From Cardiobacterium sp. Marseille-Q4385 (lineage in GTDB: Bacteria > Pseudomonadota > Gammaproteobacteria > Cardiobacteriales > Cardiobacteriaceae), in NCBI RefSeq assembly GCF_916618745.1, contig NZ_OU745373.1, positions 1,433,501 through 1,497,500 on the forward strand: a stretch of DNA of 64,000 nt, read 5' to 3'. The notes beneath the pieces are model-generated. The model was not told the DNA's origin. It did no database searches and was given only the letters and a program-made list of their open reading frames with translations. The translations under genes and the position numbers were made by a program. Below are positions 41,856-49,787 of the stretch, piece by piece (the first letter of the stretch is position 1; each line of letters starts with the position of its first letter).

Positions 41856-42793
41856 TATTTTTTGCTCCTTTCAATTACAAAATCTGCCCTTTTAAAAATC
41901 TTATTTCCTTTTTGATAATTAATGCAGGATAGATATTTCTCATTAAAGGTTTTTAATTTTTCATTTTTTCCTGACGGATGTTCAGTAATTAGACCAAGAA
42001 GTTTTAATAAAAATAAAATATTCTTTAGCTCTCTTGGTTGGATATTAATTTCAAATTTCTCAAGCGCCTTCCTATAAAAAAGTTTACAATTATTTGGGAA
42101 CAGGTCAATTAAGTCTAATAGTAATAAGGAAATGTGGCTCTTGTTTTTTGCAGAAAGGGGCATTTTAGAATCAGTTGTTATGATATTGAGCATGTGATCT
42201 GAAATACTTCTAAATTCGTCACTTAATTTCTCATTATTATGAATATTTTCAAATGCCCAAACATTTGTTATATTATCTAACCTGTTCTCCCTGATTTTTT
42301 CAATTGCACCTAAATTAAAAAAACTGTGGCAGTTATCTCCTATATAATTAGGATCAACAACTATTAGAATATTTTGATGTAATTCAGTTAGACAGGATAG
42401 CATCCCTATTTCAACATGAGCGCCAATGCTTTCAGAAAAAATAATTGCTCCTTGGGAGATTGAAATTACATCTAATTCAAAATCTACTAAATTAGTATAT
42501 TGGCTGCGATAACTTTCCCATTCTGGGTATTGCTCAGGAATGCGAATAAGTTTTGTTAATTCATTAGATTTTTCAGTGTATAAAGACCATTGAAAAAACT
42601 TAGCTCTATTAGAAGAAAGCTCTCTATAAAGTGAAAATTTTAAATGCGTTGGATGAAATTCATCCGTAACGCAACCAATTCTTTTGATTTGTTCAGCGCC
42701 ATTACCAAAAACCCATATAAAGGGTAGTTTGCCTTTTATATGGGTTTGTAATGGATCTATCATATTAATAAAGCGATCTAAATCTTCCTGCAT
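41855..42793 (-). CDS. retron effector, nucleoside deoxyribosyltransferase-like (RcaT-like)
   Basis: A 312-residue protein between the ncRNA and the RT. The centre (about residues 105-150) reads ISQGAIIFSESIGAHVEIGM and then ILIVVDPNY. This is the pattern of the NDT-like (Rossmann) domain of Ec86 and Sen2/St85 retron effectors, with glutamates 121 and 128 as possible active-site acids. The last 100 residues are helical and could be the winged-helix DNA-binding part (LLLDLIDLFPNN to LKLLGLITEHPSG). In relatives the effector is a toxin held inactive by RT and msDNA and released on phage attack. Assignment by gene order and motif is good; the activity is inferred. Confidence 0.8.
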   Translation of the reverse strand: MQEDLDRFINMIDPLQTHIKGKLPFIWVFGNGAEQIKRIGCVTDEFHPTHLKFSLYRELSSNRAKFFQWSLYTEKSNELTKLIRIPEQYPEWESYRSQYTNLVDFELDVISISQGAIIFSESIGAHVEIGMLSCLTELHQNILIVVDPNYIGDNCHSFFNLGAIEKIRENRLDNITNVWAFENIHNNEKLSDEFRSISDHMLNIITTDSKMPLSAKNKSHISLLLLDLIDLFPNNCKLFYRKALEKFEINIQPRELKNILFLLKLLGLITEHPSGKNEKLKTFNEKYLSCINYQKGNKIFKRADFVIERSKK

Positions 42794-42798
42794 AAGAA

Positions 42799-42985
42799 GT
42801 TACTAACTACCATAATTAGCGAGTTTGGAAAGAAAATTCCGAGTTGTCATTTATGACAGCTCGGAATTTTCTTTCCAAACTCGCCACAAATGACACAATT
42901 AATATTCAGTCTAGCGATGCGCCCGACATAGATGACTAAATTATTTAAAACAAAGTCATCAAATAACGCGTAATTAGTGATGTAA
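42799..42985 (-). ncRNA. retron msr-msd ncRNA
   Basis: Upstream of the effector lies a 66-base inverted repeat (42819-42884) with 25-bp perfect arms that begin GCGAGTTTGGAAAG, a one-base T/G bulge and an inner TGTCAT/ATGACA stem with a two-base loop. This is the design of an msd region. Upstream of it in transcription order, GATGACT/AGTCATC (42931-42960) makes a 7-bp hairpin with an AT-rich loop, as in msr. The a1/a2 repeats and branching guanosine are not resolved; AT-rich ACTAATTA and TAATTATG stretches at about 42971 and 42812 are weak candidates. The ends given are approximate. Confidence 0.75.
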
Positions 42986-43180
42986 TTATAAAAGAAATTT
43001 TATGAGAGAGCAAGATGTATTTTTCATAAAGTATAAAGGCTATTTGCTAAACTAGCGCATTTTTCCACAACCTATTTATCGACATTTGCGTTGATATTTC
43101 CAACTTCTGCTTAAATAGAGATAATCTTAAACTTTTCACTGAAATATTGCGAGGTAACCTGAAATAGCTAATTCCTATCT
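42986..43180. other. AT-rich leader upstream of the retron ncRNA
   Basis: No gene seen. On the minus strand TATACT (near 43030) and TATAAT (near 42983) are possible -10 boxes for the ncRNA, without a clear -35. Confidence 0.35.
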
Positions 43181-43184
43181 TGTC

Positions 43185-43312
43185 AAGTTATCTGCCATTC
43201 CCGCCTGCATCTGTTTCAATCCCTGTATGCGTGGCTTCATAGGTGGCGAAGCTGATAGCGAACAGGCGTTACAAGCGCTGGTGCGGCAGCTGGGGGGATT
43301 GTCGAATTTTTG
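43185..43312 (+). pseudogene. possible 3' remnant of a truncated gene
   Basis: After the AT-rich stretch the GC content rises, and a frame ending at the TGA near 43312 reads GFIGGEADSEQALQALVRQL then GGLSNF. This looks like the last 30 residues of a normal chromosomal protein, but there is no start and a stop lies about 27 codons upstream of this segment. It may be the tail of a gene cut when the island entered. The family is unknown. Confidence 0.25.
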
Positions 43313-43370
43313 AAAAAGGATAGCTGTGAAGGGTGAGTTTTAGCCCGCTGCAAAATCATCTTTCCTCTAT

Positions 43371-43399
43371 GCGAAAGGTGGGCCAAGGCCCACCTTTCG
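43371..43399. terminator. hairpin after sdaA
   Basis: CGAAAGGTGGGCC-AA-GGCCCACCTTTCG, a 13-bp perfect stem 16 bases past the sdaA stop. No T-run follows on the minus strand. Confidence 0.5.
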
Positions 43400-43414
43400 T
43401 AACTACCGAAGCAC

Positions 43415-44785
43415 TCAGTCACACGGTACTTTCACCGCAAGGCCGCCGGTGGAGGTCTCGCGGTATTTCGCGTTCATGTCGCGGCCGGTTTCGTACATGG
43501 TCTCGATGACTTTGTCGAGGGTGACGCGTGGTGCGCTGGTGCGGCGCAGCGCCATGCGGCTGGCGTTGATCGCTTTTACCGCGCCGATGGCGTTACGCTC
43601 GATGCACGGCACTTGTACTTGCCCGCCGACGGGGTCGCAGGTGAGGCCGAGGTTGTGTTCCATGCCGATTTCCGCCGCCATGCACACTTGTTCCGGTGTG
43701 CCGCCCATGATTTCCGTCAGCCCTGCCGCCGCCATCGAGCAGGCGACACCGACTTCGCCCTGGCAGCCGACTTCCGCGCCGCTGATGGAGGCGTTCATTT
43801 TGTAGAGTGTGCCGATGGCGCTGGTCGAGAGCAGGTAGCGTTCGATGGTTTCCTGGGTCAGCGGGTGGATGAATTTGTCGTAGTAGGCTAGCACCGCCGG
43901 GACAATACCGCAGGCGCCGTTAGTTGGCGCGGTGACGACCCGCCCGCCAGCGGCGTTTTCTTCGTTCACTGCCAGCGCGAACATATTGACCCAGTCCATC
44001 GCTTCCATCGGATCCTGCACGCTGCGCGATTCGAGGATGTGGCGCAGGCCGCAGGCGCGGCGCGGCACTTTCAGCGGCCCCGGCAGCAGTCCTTCGGCGT
44101 ACTGGCCGCGTTCGATGCAGGCAGCCATGGTCTGCCAGACGCGTTGCAGGTAGATGCGCAGTTCTTCATCGCTGTGTAGCGCCAGTTCGTTTTTGCGGAT
44201 GAGCGAGGAGATGGAGAGGCCCTGCTCTGCGCAGTGGCGCAGGATGTCCGCCGCGCTCTGGTAGGGGAAGGGTTCTTGCACTGCGCTTGCCGTGGTTTTG
44301 CCGAAGTGTTCTTCGTCAACGATAAAGCCACCGCCGATAGAGTAGTAGGTCTTGGTGAGTAGCTCTTCTTCGCCCGCGTAAGCGGTGAGGGTCATGCCAT
44401 TTTCGTGCAGTTTCAGAAATTCACGATGGAAAGGCATATCGGCCTTGAAATCGAAGGCGATGGTTTGGCTATTCTCGGGTTCGGCTTCGTTCAGGGTGAG
44501 ACGGCCATTGGTTTTCACCGCTTCGATCGCCTGCGGGATGTATTCGATATCGACACTGTCCGGGCGGTAACCCATCAGGCCGAGCAGGATGGCAAGGTCG
44601 GTATTGTGGCCGCGTCCGGTCAGCGACAGCGAGCCATAGACATCGGCGCGGATGTGGTCGGTGCGTGCCAGTTGTCCGGCTGCAAGCAGGTCATCGATGA
44701 ACTGCCGCCCAGCTTTCATCGGGCCGACGGTATGCGAGCTGGAGGGGCCGATGCCGATTTTGTACATGTCAAAGATGCTGATCAT
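43415..44785 (-). CDS. sdaA: L-serine ammonia-lyase
   Basis: Iron-sulfur serine deaminase that converts L-serine to pyruvate and ammonia. It has 456 residues, a single-chain enzyme like E. coli SdaA. The beta-domain starts SIFDMYKIGIGPSSSHTVGP. The alpha-domain has TAPTNGACGIVPAVL, GAEVGCQGEVGVACSMAA and LTCDPVGGQVQVPCIERNA with the cluster cysteines. It follows ptsI, with a hairpin between. Amino sugar and serine breakdown both feed pyruvate and ammonia, but co-regulation is inference. Confidence 0.95.
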   Translation of the reverse strand: MISIFDMYKIGIGPSSSHTVGPMKAGRQFIDDLLAAGQLARTDHIRADVYGSLSLTGRGHNTDLAILLGLMGYRPDSVDIEYIPQAIEAVKTNGRLTLNEAEPENSQTIAFDFKADMPFHREFLKLHENGMTLTAYAGEEELLTKTYYSIGGGFIVDEEHFGKTTASAVQEPFPYQSAADILRHCAEQGLSISSLIRKNELALHSDEELRIYLQRVWQTMAACIERGQYAEGLLPGPLKVPRRACGLRHILESRSVQDPMEAMDWVNMFALAVNEENAAGGRVVTAPTNGACGIVPAVLAYYDKFIHPLTQETIERYLLSTSAIGTLYKMNASISGAEVGCQGEVGVACSMAAAGLTEIMGGTPEQVCMAAEIGMEHNLGLTCDPVGGQVQVPCIERNAIGAVKAINASRMALRRTSAPRVTLDKVIETMYETGRDMNAKYRETSTGGLAVKVPCD

Positions 44786-44817
44786 GGGGCTTCTGGATTG
44801 TGCGTGGATATGAAGAT

Positions 44818-44835
44818 GGCGGGCTGAAGCCCGCC
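44818..44835. terminator. hairpin between ptsI and sdaA
   Basis: GGCGGGCT-GA-AGCCCGCC, followed by TTTAT only on the + strand. It probably trims expression between the two minus-strand genes. Confidence 0.45.
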
Positions 44836-44874
44836 TTTATGGGTTAACTACCCGCAAACGGGCAGGGTTGGAAG

Positions 44875-46593
44875 TCAGTGTTTGACGCCCGGCAGCAGTT
44901 TGCGCACGGCTTCCGCGTCTTCGGCAGCGATGGCGTTGTTGAGCAGGGTGCGGCATTCGTCGTATTGGAGTTTGCTGATGGCGTATTTGACCGCCGGCAG
45001 CATTTTGCCGCTGATGGAGATTTCGTTGAATCCCATGCCGACGAGGAGCGGGGTGGCTTCGAGCTGGCCGCCCATTTCGCCGCAGATGCCGACGTCGATG
45101 CCGGCTTTGTGTGCGGCGTCGCAGGTCATTTTCATCAGGCGCAGCACGGCCGGATGCAGGCCGTCGTAGAGGTCGCTGATTTTGGTGTTGCCACGGTCAA
45201 CGGCGAGGGTGTACTGGGTGAGGTCGTTGGTGCCGATGCTGAAGAATGCCGCTTCGGTAGCGAGTTGTTCGGCAATGAGCGCCGAGGCCGGGGTTTCGAT
45301 CATGATGCCGACTTTGAGGTGCGGGTTGTGGTTGCGCCCTTCGGCTTCGAGTTTGACGGATTGTTCGGCGATTTGTTGTTTGACCCAGCGCAGTTCTTCC
45401 AGGCTGATGACCATCGGGATCATCACCCACAGGTCGCCGTAGGCGGCGGCACGGATGGCAGCACGGATTTGGCTGAGGAATACTTCTGGGTTGTCTTTGT
45501 AGAGGCGGACGCCGCGCCAGCCGAGGAAGGGGTTTTCTTCTTTCGGGAAGTTGAGGTAGGACAGCGGTTTGTCGCCGCCGATGTCCAGCAGGCGCAGGAT
45601 GACGGTCTTGCCTTTCATGTGTTCGGCGACTTTGCGGTAGATGGCGTATTGCTGGTCTTCGCTGGGTGCCTGTTTGCTTTCCATGAAAAGGAATTCGCTG
45701 CGGAAGAGGCCGATGCCGTCACTGCCGTTTTCGTCGATGAGGTGCAGGTCATTCGGCGAGCCGATGTTGCTGTAGAGCGCGAAGGTTTTGTGATCCAGGG
45801 TGGTTGCCGGTTTGCCGTGCAGTTTGGCGTATTCGGCTTTTTGCGCGTCTTGTTGGGCTTTTTTGTTGGTGTAGATGTTGCGCGTTTGTTCGTCCGGGTC
45901 GAGGACGAGGTGGCCGGTGTCGCCGTCAAGCAGGGCGGTGATGCCGCTTGTTACTTCGTTCATGATGTTGCGCATGCCCATCACGGCCGGCATGCCGAAG
46001 TTACGCGCGAGGATGGCGACGTGGCTGGTCAGCCCGCCGTGTTCAAGGACGAAGCCGCGCACTTTTTCGATGTCCAGCTGGGCGGTTTCGGACGGGGTGA
46101 GGTCTTCGGCGAAGATGATGCTGTCCGGCGGGGCGCTTGCCAGCGAAGCAAAGGGCAGACCGTTCAGGGCGAGGAGGAGGTTGTTTTGCAGGTCTTCAAA
46201 TTCGGCAGCACGTTCGCGCAGGTATTCGTCTTCGAGGTTACGCATGGTGGCGGCGACTTGGTCCAGGTATTCTTTGACGGCGGCGGTGGCGGTTTTGCGT
46301 TCGTCACGGATCAGCGCCTGGATGTCGTTATCGAGTTCTTCGTCAGCGAGCAGTTCGCGGTGGCTTTCGAAGATGGCAGCTTCGTGTTCGCCCTGTTTTT
46401 CGAGGACGCGGTTGTAGAGGCCTTCGAGGTGCGCATCCACTTTGGCCTGGGCGTTGCGGAAGGCGCGGTATTCGTTTTTGACTTCGTCTTCGCTGATGGT
46501 GCGGGTGTCGATGTTCGGGGTCTGCGGACGGAAGATCCAGGCTTGGCCGATGGCGATGCCGGGGGAAGCGGCGAGTCCTTCGTAGGCTTTCAT
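44875..46593 (-). CDS. ptsI: PTS enzyme I
   Basis: Takes the phosphoryl group from PEP and passes it to HPr, the first step of all PTS sugar uptake. It has 572 residues (E. coli EI 575). The phospho-histidine is H191 in GGLTSHVAI. The PEP-binding C-domain holds GIGLFRSEFLFM, GWRGVRLY and GICGEMGG, with the active cysteine in the last. It is coded in the aga PTS cluster just after ptsH, so general and sugar-specific PTS parts are made together. Confidence 0.96.
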   Translation of the reverse strand: MKAYEGLAASPGIAIGQAWIFRPQTPNIDTRTISEDEVKNEYRAFRNAQAKVDAHLEGLYNRVLEKQGEHEAAIFESHRELLADEELDNDIQALIRDERKTATAAVKEYLDQVAATMRNLEDEYLRERAAEFEDLQNNLLLALNGLPFASLASAPPDSIIFAEDLTPSETAQLDIEKVRGFVLEHGGLTSHVAILARNFGMPAVMGMRNIMNEVTSGITALLDGDTGHLVLDPDEQTRNIYTNKKAQQDAQKAEYAKLHGKPATTLDHKTFALYSNIGSPNDLHLIDENGSDGIGLFRSEFLFMESKQAPSEDQQYAIYRKVAEHMKGKTVILRLLDIGGDKPLSYLNFPKEENPFLGWRGVRLYKDNPEVFLSQIRAAIRAAAYGDLWVMIPMVISLEELRWVKQQIAEQSVKLEAEGRNHNPHLKVGIMIETPASALIAEQLATEAAFFSIGTNDLTQYTLAVDRGNTKISDLYDGLHPAVLRLMKMTCDAAHKAGIDVGICGEMGGQLEATPLLVGMGFNEISISGKMLPAVKYAISKLQYDECRTLLNNAIAAEDAEAVRKLLPGVKH

Positions 46594-46628
46594 GGGATGG
46601 CTCCTCTATGGTGGGCAAAATGGCAATA

Positions 46629-46651
46629 CGCCGCAGTGGTGAGCTGCGGCG
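46629..46651. terminator. hairpin between ptsH and ptsI
   Basis: CGCCGCAG-TGGTGAG-CTGCGGCG in the 72-base gap. No T-run, so more likely an attenuating or mRNA-stabilising stem that lets HPr exceed EI. Confidence 0.45.
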
Positions 46652-46665
46652 CATCAGGGGGATGT

Positions 46666-46926
46666 TTATTCGGCGAGGTTGGTGATGTAGTCGGCGAGTT
46701 TTTCGAGGGCGTCGGCTTCGTCGGCACCATCGGTGCGCAGGGTAAGCTGGTCGCCTTTGCTGAGGCCGGCTTGCAGCAGTTTCATCAGGGATTTGCCGTT
46801 GTATTCGTTGCCGTCTTTAATGATGGTGACGTTGGCTTCGAAGCCTTTGGCTTGCTGGACGAAGTCTTTGGCGGGACGGGCGTGCAGGCCTGAGGGGTTG
46901 TTGAGGGTCAGGTTTTTTTCTTGCAT
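46666..46926 (-). CDS. ptsH: phosphocarrier protein HPr
   Basis: Carries phosphate from EI to the EIIA of each sugar. It has 86 residues with the active His15 in NPSGLHARPAK and Ser46 in NGKSLMKLL. The gene starts 2 bases after the EIIA stop, so it is translated with the mannose-type IIA. Confidence 0.96.
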   Translation of the reverse strand: MQEKNLTLNNPSGLHARPAKDFVQQAKGFEANVTIIKDGNEYNGKSLMKLLQAGLSKGDQLTLRTDGADEADALEKLADYITNLAE

Positions 46927-46928
46927 GG

Positions 46929-47366
46929 TTACAGTCCTTCTTCTGTCGGGTTGGATGGCGGGGTGCGTCTGCTGTGGCTGCCGAAGCTGCCGATGCCTTC
47001 GCGCGCTGCGGGGAGCAGTTGTGCCACCAGTTGTTGTGCATCGTCGCTGTCGCCTCTTTCGAGGACGGCTTCGATGAGCATTTGCAGTGTGGTGCCGTAA
47101 ACGACTTCGCTGTTGGCCCGGTTTTGGGTCAGCAAGACGGCTTGCCGGAAGGGCGCGCCACCTATGATGTCGCTGAAGATTACCACGCCGTTATTGTCAT
47201 ATAGTTTTACTATTTTTGCCAGTTTCTCACTGAGGGCTTCGGGGGTGTCGCCCTCGGCAAAATTCACGGCGTGCAGGTCTTTTTGCGGCCCGCTGATGAG
47301 TTCGAGCGCGCTTTTCATGCCGTCGGCGAAGTGGCCGTGTCCGGTGATGATGATGGCGAGGGGCAT
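46929..47366 (-). CDS. agaF: PTS EIIA component, mannose/GalNAc family
   Basis: Cytoplasmic IIA of the mannose-family PTS, phosphorylated by HPr at His10 (IIITGHGHFADG). It has 145 residues. The GGAPFRQAVLL segment is typical. The neighbours IIB, IIC and IID and the aga genes suggest N-acetylgalactosamine or galactosamine as substrate. The last 20 residues are polar and variable. A repeat A copy and a hairpin lie between this gene and IID. Confidence 0.88.
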   Translation of the reverse strand: MPLAIIITGHGHFADGMKSALELISGPQKDLHAVNFAEGDTPEALSEKLAKIVKLYDNNGVVIFSDIIGGAPFRQAVLLTQNRANSEVVYGTTLQMLIEAVLERGDSDDAQQLVAQLLPAAREGIGSFGSHSRRTPPSNPTEEGL

Positions 47367-47410
47367 GGGGTGTCCTGTTTATGGAGAGGGTTAAGCGGGA
47401 AACCGCGTGG

Positions 47411-47467
47411 TTGTCCCGCTTGGCGGCTTTTGGCAAGCCCCATCCCATTTACGGGGTGGGGCTTTTT
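47411..47467. repeat. repeat A copy and hairpin between EIID and EIIA genes
   Basis: TTGTCCCGCTTGGCGGCTTT at 47411 is followed by AAGCCCCATCCC-N6-GGGGTGGGGCTT with a T-run on the + strand only. The 116-base gap interrupts an otherwise tight operon. Confidence 0.6.
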
Positions 47468-47482
47468 TCTGCCGCCCGACCG

Positions 47483-48427
47483 CTATTGCACGGTCGCAGC
47501 CGCTTCCGTCGCTTCTTTTACGACGATTCCCATGCGTTCGGCAAGGACGCTCGCATCGATGATGTCCACGCCGAAGAGCTGTTTGACCAGCACCGGCAGG
47601 CCGACGCAGACGAGGCCGAAGACAATGGTCCAGAGGACGAGGCGCAGGGTTGAGGTGCCTTTTTTGATGCGCCACAGGATGAACAGGGTCCACAGCAGCG
47701 GCAGCAGTTTCGGCATGATCGGGTCGATCAGGTCTTTTTGCAGGCTGTACACGAAGGGTTTTTCTACGCCTTCAACGTGGCGCACGAGTTGCAGGCCGGA
47801 TTCGAGGCGGACGTAGCTTGCGGTCATCGCGCCGATGACGGTCAGACCGACAATAGAGGCGGCATGGCTGATTTTGCGCGTCTGTTCTTTGAGGTTGGCG
47901 ATTGCCGAGACGCCCATTTTGTAGCCGTAGTTAGCCAGGCCGAAGCGCAGCGCGAAGTGAACGATGTTGAAGAGGGCGAGGAAGAAGATCGGCCCCAGCC
48001 ATGATCCGCTGAGCGAGAAGGAGGCGCCGACGCCGCCGCAGATGGAGAGCAGGGTCAGCCAGAAGACAGCGTCACCGATACCGCCGCCCGGTCCCATGGT
48101 GGAGACTTTGATGGCGCGGATGGTCGAGATGTTTTCTTTCGCTTCTTCCATCGAGACGACAAGGCCGGAGATGAAGGTCACGAGGAAGGGGTGGGTGTTG
48201 AAGAATTCGAGGTGCATCCGCATGGAGGCGCGCAGGTCGTCCGGGTTTTTGTGGATTTTGCGCAGCGCGGGCAGGATGGTGTAGAGCCAGCCGTTAGCCT
48301 GCATCCGTTCGTAGTTGAAGGAGGCTTGCAGGAAGAGCGAGCGCCACGCCATGATGCTGAGGTCGCGGCCAGTGATGACTTTATTGGCGCTTTGATCCTG
48401 ATAGGTGTCGCGGGTTTCGGTAGTCAT
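47483..48427 (-). CDS. agaE: PTS EIID component, mannose/GalNAc family
   Basis: Membrane IID subunit, 314 residues. It contains the IID signature GPGGGIGDAVFW and the N-terminal RDLSIMAWRSLFLQASFNYE. C-terminal hydrophobic segments anchor it. Such IID parts occur only in mannose-family PTS. It starts 2 bases after the IIC stop. The length exceeds typical AgaE/ManZ (about 285-290) by roughly 25 residues at the ends. Confidence 0.9.
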   Translation of the reverse strand: MTTETRDTYQDQSANKVITGRDLSIMAWRSLFLQASFNYERMQANGWLYTILPALRKIHKNPDDLRASMRMHLEFFNTHPFLVTFISGLVVSMEEAKENISTIRAIKVSTMGPGGGIGDAVFWLTLLSICGGVGASFSLSGSWLGPIFFLALFNIVHFALRFGLANYGYKMGVSAIANLKEQTRKISHAASIVGLTVIGAMTASYVRLESGLQLVRHVEGVEKPFVYSLQKDLIDPIMPKLLPLLWTLFILWRIKKGTSTLRLVLWTIVFGLVCVGLPVLVKQLFGVDIIDASVLAERMGIVVKEATEAAATVQ

Positions 48428-48429
48428 GG

Positions 48430-49218
48430 TTAGATTCCTTCTTCTTCTTGGGTTTGGGCGGGTTTTTGCTGTGCGATGTTGTCACGCAGGAAGTATTCGA
48501 TGAGCGCGAAGACAACGCCGATCAGCGCGATGGCGAGCAGCGGCTGTTCGAGGTAGGCAGCGAGGACGAAGCCGAGGATGTAGTAGGCGACGTATTCTTT
48601 GCGCAGCATGATATTCAGGAGGATGCCGAAGCCGATGGCGGGCATCAGGCCGCCGGCCATGCCGAGGCCTTCGGTGATCCATTTCGGCACGAATGCCACG
48701 TATTTCGCGGCCTGGGCGGCGCCGAGATAGACGACGAGGAAGGTGACGATGGAGTAGAAGAGGAAGAGGATGGTCATGCCGAGGTAGTTCAGCTTGGCGA
48801 TACCGCCGTAGTTGAGGGTGTCGGCGTAGTGATCTGCTTTCTTCATCAGCGGCGAGAAGGCGGTGAAGAGGAAGGTGATGCAGACTTGCACAAAGAGGGC
48901 GAAGGGGATGGCGACCACGATCGCTTCTTGCGCGGTTTTGCCTGTCGCGATGACGAAGGCGGTACCGATGATGCCGCCCATGACGACGTTCGGCGGTTGC
49001 GCGCCAGCAAGCGGCACAAGGCCCATCCACATGAGTTCGAAGGAGGCGCCAGCGATGAGGCCCGCTTCGGGGTTGCCCATGAGGATGCCGACGATAGGGC
49101 CGGCAATGATCGGGCGGTGGATGTGGGTCAGGACGTTGAAGAGGTCGATCCCCGCGATGCCCGCGAAGATGGCAACCATGAGCGCCTGGATAAGGGTGAT
49201 GTCAGATAGGGTTTCCAT
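48430..49218 (-). CDS. agaW: PTS EIIC component, mannose/GalNAc family
   Basis: Membrane IIC subunit that forms the sugar channel, 262 residues and about eight helices. The sequence GPIVGILMGNPEAGLIAGASFELMW matches the ManY/AgaW signature, followed by PPNVVMGGIIGTAF. It is 12 bases downstream of the IIB gene. Whether it is AgaW or AgaC type cannot be told from the motif alone, so the gene symbol is provisional. Confidence 0.88.
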   Translation of the reverse strand: METLSDITLIQALMVAIFAGIAGIDLFNVLTHIHRPIIAGPIVGILMGNPEAGLIAGASFELMWMGLVPLAGAQPPNVVMGGIIGTAFVIATGKTAQEAIVVAIPFALFVQVCITFLFTAFSPLMKKADHYADTLNYGGIAKLNYLGMTILFLFYSIVTFLVVYLGAAQAAKYVAFVPKWITEGLGMAGGLMPAIGFGILLNIMLRKEYVAYYILGFVLAAYLEQPLLAIALIGVVFALIEYFLRDNIAQQKPAQTQEEEGI

Positions 49219-49230
49219 GGTATTTTCCTG

Positions 49231-49713
49231 TTAGTCGATGAGGCTGAGGATGGGTTTTTTCGCGTCTTCCGGTGTGCCTTGCGCAGTGCAGGGGATGCCG
49301 AGCGCTTCAAGTTCGCGGAAGGTTTGGATGTCGTCTTCGGTGACGCTGATGACTTTGGCGATTTGTTTTTTCCCTTCGGCATAGTGCAGGTTGCCGACGT
49401 TGATGGCTTTGATGGGCACGCCGCCCTTGATGAGGGTGAGCGCGTTCTGCGGGGTGCGCACCACGAGGAAGATTTTTTGGCTGGGTGCCGCTTTGTGGAT
49501 GATGTCGATGGTTTTTTGCAGGGTGAAGAAGCGCGCGCCGACGTTGCCGGTAATCGCCATTTCCATCAGGTTTTGTTGTACCGGATCGGCGGCGATTTCA
49601 TCATCGGCGACGACGACGAGGTTCGCGCCCAGCCAGTTTGTCCAGGTCATGCCGACCTGGCCGTGGATGAGGCGGTTGTCGATGCGGGTGAGGAGGATGT
49701 TGGGTTCTGCCAT
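49231..49713 (-). CDS. agaV: PTS EIIB component, mannose/GalNAc family
   Basis: Cytoplasmic IIB that receives phosphate from IIA and passes it to the sugar. It has 160 residues with the active His17 in RIDNRLIHGQVG. TWTNWLGANLVVVADD follows, as in AgaV/AgaB. It is the first gene of the contiguous IIB-IIC-IID block. The specific sugar is inferred from the agaS, agaZ and agaR genes. Confidence 0.9.
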   Translation of the reverse strand: MAEPNILLTRIDNRLIHGQVGMTWTNWLGANLVVVADDEIAADPVQQNLMEMAITGNVGARFFTLQKTIDIIHKAAPSQKIFLVVRTPQNALTLIKGGVPIKAINVGNLHYAEGKKQIAKVISVTEDDIQTFRELEALGIPCTAQGTPEDAKKPILSLID

Positions 49714-49787
49714 AGGTCTTTCCTTTATGTTGGGGGATGGGGTGGGTTGCCTAAATCATAGGGTGGAGGAGCTGCATAGCCTGGTCG

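Noticed and set aside
43237..43422. 61-codon minus-strand ORF beside sdaA
   Set aside because: It overlaps the sdaA end and the hairpin at 43371, and no ribosome site or protein-like pattern was found.
44878..46893. 671-codon frame opposite ptsI and ptsH
   Set aside because: Antisense shadow that crosses two genes; no domain recognised.
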